Below are positions 56,714 through 64,000 of a DNA stretch of 64,000 nucleotides, in pieces (position 1 is the stretch's first letter; every line of letters begins with the position of its first letter). The DNA lies in the NCBI GenBank assembly GCA_051294375.1, contig CM119266.1, positions 21,155,987 to 21,219,986 of the forward strand. The letters are read 5' to 3'. Position numbers and translations under genes: made by a program. The notes under the pieces were generated by a model. It worked only from the letters and a program-made list of their open reading frames with translations, was not told the origin of the DNA and did not search any database. The DNA is from Paraspadella gotoi (Eukaryota; Chaetognatha).

Positions 56714-57127
56714 CTGAAAACAATAAGAATGCAAATTAAACTGCCGCGCTTTAAACTTTTGCTCCAAGAGTTTGACTCCATCTCCCGATCGCGTGTTTTT
56801 TTTTTCACCCCAACTCGTATCACACCCTCGACTTTTCACTCTTAAGATCTGCGTGATTTCTTTACATTAGATACAATATTTAAATATTTGTAGGATTATG
56901 TTTAATATTCCTTCCATGATGTTGTACATATATTATTAATCTTTCTTCGTTTACATCCACAAGGTTTCATTCAATTTAACAAGGATACCTCTCCCCCCCC
57001 CCCCGCCTCCTGGCCGGGGACTCGGAACCCTCCCTCCAGACGCTCTTTGATTGCCCCCAAGAGAAGGGGCATTAAAATCCCCCGTTACAGCGGCCTATGA
57101 TTAAGTTATTCATGAAGTTGACTTCAT

Positions 57128-57313
57128 ATGGGAAGCAAAATAGGTGCTGCGAATATCCCTACCACGCCGACGGAAACCAAAGGAAACAGCGATGGAACGT
57201 TGCGAGGGGAAAAACAATTTCGAGTTTTAAATCTTTTATTACTAATTAAATATGTTTTTAGTTTAAACTTTAAAGCGTTCGGAGACCAACTGTTTTTAAG
57301 ATATGATGCGTGA
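57128..57313 (+). CDS. 61-aa ORF (overlaps a second frame)
   Basis: ATG 57128 opens MGSKIGAANIPTTPTETK, a Gly-2 start that could be myristoylated, then a polar part and a hydrophobic LLLLIKYVFSLNF. A different frame from ATG 57099 (MIKLFMKLTSYGKQN...) is open across the same bases after an acceptor-like TTACAG. Not resolved. Confidence 0.2.
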   Translation: MGSKIGAANIPTTPTETKGNSDGTLRGEKQFRVLNLLLLIKYVFSLNFKAFGDQLFLRYDA

Positions 57314-57553
57314 ATATGATAAAAAATAAAATTGTTAATCGACGAACTGAAATTTAAAATAGAATTAGGGCTTCATTTAAGTTTGTTATGTATTGTATAA
57401 TAATTAAATAGCTCGATCACCAAGTCATAAAGGTGATTTAAATTACAGCAAAAAATGTCAGAACGCAATTAAGCAAAACCAAAAGCCCGTGTTTCACGAC
57501 TGTCTCTCTACTGCCACCCGTCAGAGTTCCACGACTGTCGCTCCGCCGTCGAT

Positions 57554-57768
57554 ATGAGCAGAGAGTCGTTCTATAAAAATGGAAATGATCATACAGCCTC
57601 GCGCAATTATGCGCCGAAGAACAGAGGAGGAATGAAATCAAGGGAACTCGGTTCTACCTTGGGTGGGGGAGGAGGAGGAGGAGGAGGAGGAGGAGGGTGG
57701 GAGGATTGGGTGAGAGAGAGAGAGAGAAATTGGGAAAATGTATTGTATGAAGAAATAGATGGAGGTGG
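57554..57768 (+). CDS. candidate first exon, Gly-run protein
   Basis: ATG 57554 (G at -3) opens MSRESFYKNGNDHTASRNY, then KNRGGMKSRELGSTL, a run of 12 Gly from GGA triplets and WEDWVRERERNWENVLYEE. A donor GG|GTAAAT follows at 57769, leaving two bases; without splicing the frame stops at once. The gene would continue into the 265-N gap at 57838 and perhaps end at 58249. Unknown family. Confidence 0.35.
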
Positions 57769-57837
57769 GTAAATCTTTTTTGGACGACGAGTGAAGAAAG
57801 GGGGAAAAGAGCTGAGCTGGGAAAGATGGAGAGAGAA

Positions 57838-58102
57838 NNNNNNNNNNNNNNNNNNNNNNNNNNNNNNNNNNNNNNNNNNNNNNNNNNNNNNNNNNNNNNN
57901 NNNNNNNNNNNNNNNNNNNNNNNNNNNNNNNNNNNNNNNNNNNNNNNNNNNNNNNNNNNNNNNNNNNNNNNNNNNNNNNNNNNNNNNNNNNNNNNNNNNN
58001 NNNNNNNNNNNNNNNNNNNNNNNNNNNNNNNNNNNNNNNNNNNNNNNNNNNNNNNNNNNNNNNNNNNNNNNNNNNNNNNNNNNNNNNNNNNNNNNNNNNN
58101 NN
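57838..58102. other. assembly gap, 265 N
   Basis: Unsequenced; flanked by GAGAGA on the left. Confidence 0.99.
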
Positions 58103-58249
58103 GGAATTCGTCATACGCGGTCGAACGCTGGGTCCTTGACACAAAGACACAGAAATTTTGTTGTTGTCGACGCGAACGATGAAGACGTTGGCGACGACGA
58201 CGATGAAGACGAAGAAGACGACGGCGACGACGGAAATATTTCCATATAA
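58103..58249 (+). CDS. partial 3' coding end, acidic tail
   Basis: From the gap edge one frame is open to TAA at 58247-58249: GIRHTRSNAGSLTQRHRNF, VVVDANDEDVG and an Asp/Glu tail encoded by GAC/GAA triplets, ending DDGNISI. Acidic C-terminal tails are common in real proteins. It may be the end of the gene that starts at 57554, but the gap prevents proof. A second frame (SSYAVERWVLDTKTQ...) closes at 58182. Confidence 0.33.
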   Translation, partial: GIRHTRSNAGSLTQRHRNFVVVDANDEDVGDDDDEDEEDDGDDGNISI

Positions 58250-58745
58250 ATCAAAAAACCTTCAAAAAGTGGAACAAAATCTCGAGACGAGGAGAAAAAC
58301 ACGCGAGGGGAGAAAAATGGGGAGAAAGAAAAAGAAGAAATAAGGAAATGGAAAGAGTGATATGACATGAAAACTATGGAGCTTGACAATTGAAAATAAA
58401 TGCGGCTTATCGAGTTTAAAGATTAAAGTAAGATATTTTTTTAAAATTTTCGCTATAAATTTTTTTTTCCATCGAATGTCTAAAGTTAGGTAGGAAGGAA
58501 ATTTTATGAAAATCCCGAGGATTTTGAAAATAAAAAAAATTGTTCGTCCTTTTGAAAATTTGAAGATCGAGACACGAATTTGAGAAAGGAGGAAAAAGCA
58601 GTTATCGTTTTTGACTGAGATTATTTTTTAAGCTTATAAACTTCTCTCTCTGTCTCTGTCTTTCTTTTATTCTTACTATTTCCATTTTCTTTTCCTCTCT
58701 TCTCTTTTTCGTCTGTCTTTCTTTCTTTCTTTCTTTCTTTCTTTT

Positions 58746-58836
<91 letters not shown>

Positions 58837-58870
58837 ATCCTTCCCCCTTCGCCCTTTGGGGAATACTCGC
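58250..58870. repeat. AT-rich, then CTTT microsatellite
   Basis: AT-rich to 58640, then (CTTT)n at 58714-58836. Confidence 0.9.
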
Positions 58871-58872
58871 CT

Positions 58873-59061
58873 ATGAATTCGTCACTCGCTCTCATCTCTC
58901 GCTCTCGCTCTCGCGTCCCATCGATTCAGATTCAAACTCCGATTGGCTTTTTGTTCGGATTTTTTTTTCATTATTTATTTCTTTGCCCTTTTTTTTTATT
59001 CATGAACGATACCCGTGGCTCCGCCTCCTGGAACCCGTCGGGAGGAGCGGACTCGATACGC
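58873..59061 (+). CDS. possible exon ending at CAG|GTGAAT
   Basis: A frame from ATG 58873 (MNSSLALISRSRSRVPS) through a Phe-rich stretch reaches an in-frame Met at 59003 (MNDTRGSASWNPSGGADSIR) and meets a donor-like CAG|GTGAAT at 59062. The short form from 59003 looks more plausible. A 219-N gap at 59242-59460 hides what follows. Confidence 0.2.
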
Positions 59062-59241
59062 AGGTGAATGACGGGAATTATTCAATACGTCCGCGCCATC
59101 TCTACGAAGTTCTTACTCTTAGGGTTGTTGTAAGGTTAGTTGCTACTTTTTATTTTCAATACAGAAAAGTTAATTCAACCGACCCTTTTCCATAAGATTA
59201 GATACACTTGTTTCAATAACAAAAATAAAGTTTCGATTCGC

Positions 59242-59460
59242 NNNNNNNNNNNNNNNNNNNNNNNNNNNNNNNNNNNNNNNNNNNNNNNNNNNNNNNNNNN
59301 NNNNNNNNNNNNNNNNNNNNNNNNNNNNNNNNNNNNNNNNNNNNNNNNNNNNNNNNNNNNNNNNNNNNNNNNNNNNNNNNNNNNNNNNNNNNNNNNNNNN
59401 NNNNNNNNNNNNNNNNNNNNNNNNNNNNNNNNNNNNNNNNNNNNNNNNNNNNNNNNNNNN
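59242..59460. other. assembly gap, 219 N
   Basis: Unsequenced. Confidence 0.99.
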
Positions 59461-59461
59461 A

Positions 59462-59680
59462 TTAGTCTCTCCGTCCACCTTTTAAAACCCGTCGTGGAAT
59501 TTGATTGATGCTCTTTTGTTTCTTCTTTGTCGGGCAGATGTCGCGCGCGTCTTCCTCCCATTTCGCGTCGACGTCATCTATAATTTGTGCCAAATATTTT
59601 TGACAAATTTCGGGTCTCCGCTTTGGCCTTTCGCCCTCTCGAAGCGGCGTCCGCGCTTCGGGCGTTACGGAGAAGAACAT
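59462..59680 (-). CDS. 72-aa charged ORF, unknown protein
   Basis: The minus-strand ATG at 59680 (A at -3) opens MFFSVTPEARTPLREGE, an Arg/Lys segment, a helix-like stretch (ICQKYLAQIIDDVDAKWEED) and CPTKKKQKSINQIPRR, ending GGRRD at TAA 59462-59464. It is soluble, charged and non-repetitive. An E-box TCACGTGA lies only 17 bp upstream of the ATG. It could be a complete small protein or a first exon. No family recognised. Confidence 0.4.
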   Translation of the reverse strand: MFFSVTPEARTPLREGERPKRRPEICQKYLAQIIDDVDAKWEEDARDICPTKKKQKSINQIPRRVLKGGRRD

Positions 59681-59696
59681 AATCCGCTCAGCCTTT

Positions 59697-59704
59697 TCAC
59701 GTGA
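59697..59704. promoter_or_regulatory. E-box TCACGTGA next to a start codon
   Basis: A perfect palindrome 17 bp upstream of the minus-strand ATG at 59680. Confidence 0.35.
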
Positions 59705-59709
59705 TCGAA

Positions 59710-60165
59710 CAAACCAGTCGCCTGTTTTATTTAGTTAAAATATATTCGAGAGAATGGTTTCCGGATTATTATCTTTGAGTCTATTAAGCCATTAAGTATA
59801 TTTTAGTTGAAATTATAATAAAATTTCGAATAATCATCAACAGACTCCAGCCCTATTCTCAATTCTTTCTTCTTCCTTCCTTAGAATGGGAACCATTCTA
59901 CACTCGTTTCAGCAGGATGGGCGGCACGAGCTCGAGCAGGAAAGGCCAGCGGAAACTTCCGGTTTGGGGATTCCCTTACGCGTCCCCTTCGAAGGGAACC
60001 GACAGTAAGAAGGGATTGGGCCTTTTTTACGTTTAGGAATTTCTCAAATTTCCTTTTGATAATGCCACTTATTGCTGGGAATGGTTGTACGAGAAATATC
60101 TTTTATGTGTTCAACAAAGGGAGAGACGAAATAAAAAAGTAAAAGAAGTTCGAGGGGGGACCAAG
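59710..60165. other. no supported gene
   Basis: AT-rich, then a GC-bearing patch at 59920-60010 with an ETS-like ACTTCCGG. Confidence 0.5.
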
Positions 60166-60166
60166 T

Positions 60167-60517
60167 CTAACGCAACACACTACCCAAGTCCACATGCGCC
60201 AGGCACTCATTGATCTTCGAGCGGGACTTCGGGGGAACAGCAGGTCCAGTTCTCGGGTTGCGCGTCTCCCTAACTATGCGCTTATGCAGCAAAGACAAAA
60301 GGTCTTCATACAAAAGGTTGCTTTTTGGACTTTGCATCTTTCGTGCTTTGGAGTTTTGGACGAAGTCTTTTAGGTTTGAGAAAGCATCGAGACAGGTTCC
60401 CATGCCGCACCGAAGGGATGAAGCCAAACATCGGCTGGCAGTTTGGCCTGGACAAGCTCGATTCCCAGGTAGAAATTCAATTTTGACCCGCGCGAGAACA
60501 TGCTCGTAGCCTCTCAA
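60167..60517 (-). pseudogene. decayed coding segment, unknown family (part 2)
   Basis: A 116-codon minus frame without ATG reads RGYEHVLARVKIEFLPGN, a Cys-containing middle (LASSLRCGMGTCLDAFSNL), SNLLYEDLLSLLHKRIV and ends AHVDLGSVLR at TAG. Codon-level mixture looks protein-coding. It lies on the far side of an AT-rich 560-bp segment from a second such region (61080-61811). It could be an exon or a transposon or gene remnant. The plus strand is also partly open. Confidence 0.28.
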
Positions 60518-60530
60518 CCGGGCACCCGTC

Positions 60531-61120
60531 TATCGATTCGTCTTTTCATGGGCATCTATCTGTGTGTATGTTTTTAAGTGTTAAAAATATGTTCTATAGG
60601 TGTTAGCAAAAAGCGTTAAAATGTTAAGTGACTGGCGCCAAAACATAATACATGCACTAAGTTTAGTAATTATTTTTTATTTTCTATAAAAACTACCACA
60701 GTTGGAAACCAGATTTAGCAACTAGAAATGACATTGCTAAGGCTATTATAATATTACTTTTTAATAAATTTATTTTAAATATTAATAATAATAAACCGGA
60801 GTTTTTGGGGTCTAAAGCATGTTGTTTCACAACCAAATTGATCCTCTTCCTTTTTCCTGCAATTTGACTTTTACTTTACGAACCTGTTCACGGAATTTTA
60901 ATAATTAAATATAATAATTTCTGGCAACTAATTATTTAATCAAATTTTTTAAAAAATTCATAAATTACAACCAGGTTTCTCATCATTTAACACAAATATG
61001 TTTATTATAAAATCTATATAATTGACGCTCGTGCACTTGACGCTTCTGTAAACACCCTAGGATAATTTTTCTTTTGAAACTAATATAAATAAGATAAGCC
61101 CATGCAAAGACGAATCGATA
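60531..61120. repeat. inverted 23-bp ends around an AT-rich core
   Basis: TATCGATTCGTCTTT-T-CATGGGC at 60531-60553 recurs inverted at 61098-61120 with one mismatch. A weaker match extends outward about 50 bp on both sides. The 540-bp core is AT-rich with no frame. It may be a non-autonomous DNA element inserted in the decayed coding region, or two diverged copies facing each other. Confidence 0.45.
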
Positions 61121-61811
61121 AGACGTGGCTCACTTGATGCGGGCTATCAAGCATTTCTCCGGCGGTAAAAAATCTAGACGATCTATTTACCAGGGCATAT
61201 GTTGTGTTGAAGGACATAGGGTATAAGCACAGAAACATGTTCCTGGCGAAGCGAGGAGCAGTGACAGTAAATCGAAAAGCTGTGCGTGGTCTTGGCGACA
61301 TCTTTTCCGACAGGATGGTGAATCCAAGGATCTCAGAGCATGCATCTGCCAGGTCTCCTTTCTTCTTTGAGTGGGGCAGCAGTAGGTACTGGCCCTGAAG
61401 AGTCGACACAACAAACTGGCCATCTCTACCGAAGGAGGTATAATAAACGTGGAAATTTTGTCTCCAGTAGAGCAAAGGCGTGAAATGCGTGGTCTCGCAT
61501 AGATGTCAGAATGGTCTGCTCACACAGGATATAAACGGGCCAGGGACCGAGGGATGCGAAAGATGGAGAGCCCCAAAGGTATTTGACAGCCTAGGCGCCA
61601 GAGAGAAAGGGATGTCACTCCTATACTCCCCGAGGAAGTCTTCCGCAGTCTCTGTCGCCAGACAGATGGATTTGGAGGAGGGACTCGAAAGTGCTTCATG
61701 CCAGGACCTTGACTTGACGAGTGTTTTTCCACCTAGTTCGTCCCCACCACGTCGGGAAAAGGTATTTTTGGAGTGGATTGGAGGCATATCTCTCTCAAAC
61801 AACAACAACGC
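61080..61811 (-). pseudogene. decayed coding segment, unknown family (part 1)
   Basis: One minus frame is open for over 240 codons but for a single TGA at 61506-61508. Before it: SRSWHEALSSPSSKSICL, ETAEDFLGEYRSDIPF. After it: HFTPLLYWRQNFHVYY, TSFGRDGQFVVSTLQGQYL, DLADACSEILGFTIL, then MFLCLYPMSFNTTYALV, ending IRLCMGLSYLY. No start codon upstream (TGA at 61812). It looks like a fossil of a larger protein, from a transposon, an old viral insert or a gene; I cannot assign it. The plus strand is also open 61480-61944. Confidence 0.32.
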
Positions 61812-61969
61812 TCAATCTGTGCGCCATCGAACCACCGCCTCCCGCCCACCCAAGGATCCCGCCCAAGCCGCTAAATGGACAGCCTCTCGGCGCCATGGGA
61901 TCTCGCAACTCCGGCAAGTATTGAGCATCAGCCTCAGACTCTGACTGCTATCCGCGTTTGGAGGGGCTC

Positions 61970-62830
61970 GCGCCCAATTCCTCATTTCTTCCCTGGGTTC
62001 CTTTTTTTTCTTTTACTCTTTTTCCTTTCTCTTTTCTTCCTTTCATTTTTATTCTTGTCCTTGTTTTATTTTGTTCGCGAAGACCTTATTTTGGTTTTCG
62101 TTTTTATTTTTATTTTTATATTTCATTTCTTTTATTTTATGTACTACTCTTTGGCTTAATATTAATTGTGATTATTATTTAGTTCGTCAGTCCAGATGGA
62201 TCGGACGGAGGGTCGATCGCGGTCGGTATGTCTTGTGGCCGTCGGTGTAACGCCACTTTACTGTCCTAAAATGCTCAATAAGATCGCAACTATAGTCGAC
62301 GCCTTCCTCAAATTTGATAAGACACAAGGATCAAAAAAAACCCCCCTCGAATCTTAAAGTGGACGTCTTATAAAGCGCCGCGCTTCAGGATGAAATCATA
62401 AAACTATAAGAATAAATACCGGCTTAAAGAGAAAAGTCACTGCGGGGGCGGGCAAACACACAATTTGAAATTCCGGTTCTTTGTTCTCTCCTCCCTCCTC
62501 TTCTACTCCAACTCTTCTTCACTGTCCTCCAGCTCTTTCCTCGAGCATTTCTTTTCTTTTCCTTCCCCTTCCCCCCGCCTCCCACCTTTCGCTACCCCTG
62601 GACGCCTCTTTTCCTGTTCCCTTAACCCCTTCCCCGCCACAAGACAAGCCTTCCTCCCATTCCTTCGTTGTCCTGCGTCTCTAACTGATGAATTTTATGA
62701 CATCTCGATGACGGTCGATTAAGTCCGCGCGTCACGCTCATCACGGTAGGCCTTGGAGACGGTGCGGTATCTTGCCGACAGTTGTCAGTACCAGGATAGT
62801 TCTTTTTTTTGTTTCACCTTTCTAAGCATA
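61970..62830. other. T-rich and C/T-rich stretch, no clear gene
   Basis: T-rich 61980-62180, a CpG patch 62185-62260 and a C/T-rich block 62480-62660. Frames here lack ATG and splice support. Confidence 0.4.
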
Positions 62831-62841
62831 TTTCCGTACAG

Positions 62842-63081
62842 AAGTGACTGCAGTTTGTCCAAAAGGTTTGTCCTTAAACAATTTTCTTATTATTTTATTA
62901 TCCGTTTCCTAAACTTTTCTTTTGTGTTTTGTAATTTTCTTTATCCGTTTCTTCTTCTAAACTTTCTTTTTGTTTTTCCGTTCGGCGATATTTTTATCAG
63001 CTGCAACTTTTCGGCACTCACGACGACGACGCGACGGACGACGAGACGACGACGACGACTACGTGCTTCGACGTGTATTAA
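62842..63081 (+). CDS. candidate last exons, acidic/Thr-rich end
   Basis: Two strong acceptors occur: TTTCCGTACAG at 62841 and, after a 50-nt T/C-rich stretch, TTTTTATCAG at 63000. From 63001 the first frame reads LQLFGTHDDDATDDE, a Thr run and CFDVY before TAA 63079-63081. The ACG/GAC triplets keep all three frames open (the others read Arg- or Thr-rich and end at 63112 and 63126), so the choice is by plausibility. The short exon 62842-62865 has only a weak donor (GTTTGT). Unknown family. Confidence 0.3.
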
Positions 63082-63197
63082 GACGAAAGACGAAGCGATG
63101 ACACTCCAAAATAGTTTTACTACTTAAAAATTACTTAGTTTATGGTTTTGTAAAAAACAATAATATTTATCTATTTACTATCGATCACAATTGTCAG

Positions 63198-63469
63198 ATT
63201 CTGGAATGAGTATCGATATTAATCCAACGGCGACGACGACTACATTGGCTTCGGACATTTTCATTTACATAGAAAGCTTATGCAGTGTCAGTCAATGTTG
63301 CCTTTCCTCGACGCAAACAATAGAATCGATTTTCAAACAATATCTCGTCGTCGTGACCGTCGTCATCGACTGGCCNNNNNNNNNNNNNTCGTCGTCGTCG
63401 TCGTCGTCATCGTCTTTATCCAGAAAATGCAGATTTTCTTTGCGTAAACAAAACAAAGCTTTTTTTTAA
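63198..63469 (+). CDS. candidate exon interrupted by a 13-N gap
   Basis: An acceptor (TTATCTATTTACTATCG...TTGTCAG, ending 63197) leads into a frame with Met at 63206: MSIDINPTATTTTLASDIF, IYIESLCSVSQCCLSSTQT, IESIFKQYLVVVTVVIDW, then the gap 63376-63388. After it a Ser run from TCG triplets and SRKCRFSLRKQNKAFF end at TAA 63467-63469, if the gap keeps frame. The Val-rich piece is GTC-encoded. Unknown family. Confidence 0.32.
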
Positions 63470-63771
63470 GTCGCGACAAAGCTTAAATGTAATGTAAAAA
63501 GCAAAAAAAAGCAAAACATTACCTTCCCCTGCCTGTGACCGGTCTCTCGAGCCGTCATCACTCTTTTCGTTAAAACTGATGTGAATGGGTTTTTTCCCTT
63601 TTAAATTTCAATTCAATGTTGCAGTATTATAATACTTCATCTTAGTTCAATATTTAAAAAAAAAAAAATCACTTTTTCTCTCTCTCGACCCCGGTCCAAC
63701 GACCCTCAGAGCCGCGGGCTGAGAGAGAGAGAGAGAGCCCGGCTGAATATGGAACGAAATTGAAAACAAAG

Positions 63772-63825
63772 ATGGCAACCTCGTCGCAGATGCAGGCAGA
63801 TGCGGCCAAAGAAGAGAGATGGCGC

Positions 63826-63876
<51 letters not shown>

Positions 63877-63885
63877 CTGATCTAA
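63772..63885 (+). CDS. possible uORF or first exon, Arg-Glu repeat
   Basis: ATG 63772 in AAAGATGGCAACC (strong, YY1-like) opens MATSSQMQADAAKEERWRD, then an Arg-Glu dipeptide run read from the (GA)n at 63830-63871, and stops at TAA just before the next ATG. It could be an upstream ORF of the gene starting at 63896. Confidence 0.22.
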
Positions 63886-63895
63886 ATGCAAGAAG

Positions 63896-64000
63896 ATGAA
63901 ACAGAAACAAGGCGGCGGCGGCGGCGGCGGCAGCAGCGGCGGCGGCGGCACTGGCGGCGGAATTCATTTGCAATCGGTCTCGCGATCCAATAGACGCGCA
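63896..64000 (+). CDS. gene start cut by window edge, Gly-rich
   Basis: ATG 63896 (A at -3) opens MKQKQ followed by a Gly/Ser/Thr-rich stretch from GGC triplets, then GGGIHLQSVSRSNRRA, still open at the window end. A CpG/GGC-rich start after a GA-rich leader suits a first coding exon. The opposite strand reads as an Ala run plus a hydrophobic segment (ATG 63967), a real alternative. Unknown family. Confidence 0.28.
   Translation, partial: MKQKQGGGGGGGSSGGGGTGGGIHLQSVSRSNRRA

Overview
The window looks like a piece of the nuclear genome of an invertebrate animal, taken from a draft scaffold. Reasons: candidate GT..AG introns, no operons or Shine-Dalgarno-led genes, tRNA-derived repeat fossils, TTAGGG-type interstitial repeats, very dense GA/CT, GAAA, TATC and ACG microsatellites, and 15 runs of N (about 2.4 kb). 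CpG is not depleted, so it does not look like a heavily methylated vertebrate genome. I cannot name the species. No protein here matched a family I recognise, and there is no rRNA, intact tRNA, CRISPR array or intact transposase or reverse transcriptase.

Gene content is exon-sized and uncertain. The best-supported model is a three-exon plus-strand gene (2238-2338, 3660-3971, 4362-4638) whose reading phase survives both introns. Other candidates are terminal exons after strong acceptor sites: plus strand at 12436, 18051, 22037, 27478 and 63001; minus strand ending at 8653 and 56621. There are also short ATG-started frames, such as 9997-10260, 42608-42820, 47362-47493, 51099-51305 and minus 59462-59680. 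Two genes appear to run through gaps: 49884-50148 and 57554-58249. A gene start may lie at the right edge (63896 onward). Every coding call is provisional, because several stretches are open in more than one frame.

Layout. 0-13 kb: gene model, CpG-rich blocks at 6.56-7.11 and 9.48-10.26 kb, a possible divergent gene pair near 9.7 kb and a tRNA-Leu-like repeat fossil at 7.3 kb. 13-27 kb: mostly microsatellites, with a telomere-like repeat at 18.4-18.94 kb split by a perfect 71-bp inverted repeat. 27.5-30.4 kb: a block present twice. 33.4-42.2 kb: a block present two to three times in tandem around 25-N gaps; both duplications have the indel pattern of unpolished long reads placed by gap filling. 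42-64 kb: the densest coding candidates, E-box-rich promoter-like spots, a second telomere-like repeat at 44.7 kb, a probable SINE fragment between gaps at 48 kb, and a decayed coding region at 60.2-61.8 kb.

Themes that recur: (1) the palindrome TCACGTGA occurs six times, twice just upstream of small open frames; (2) GAC/GTC triplet runs sit inside candidate exons, read as Asp runs or Val-rich membrane-like stretches; (3) CT microsatellites abut splice acceptors.
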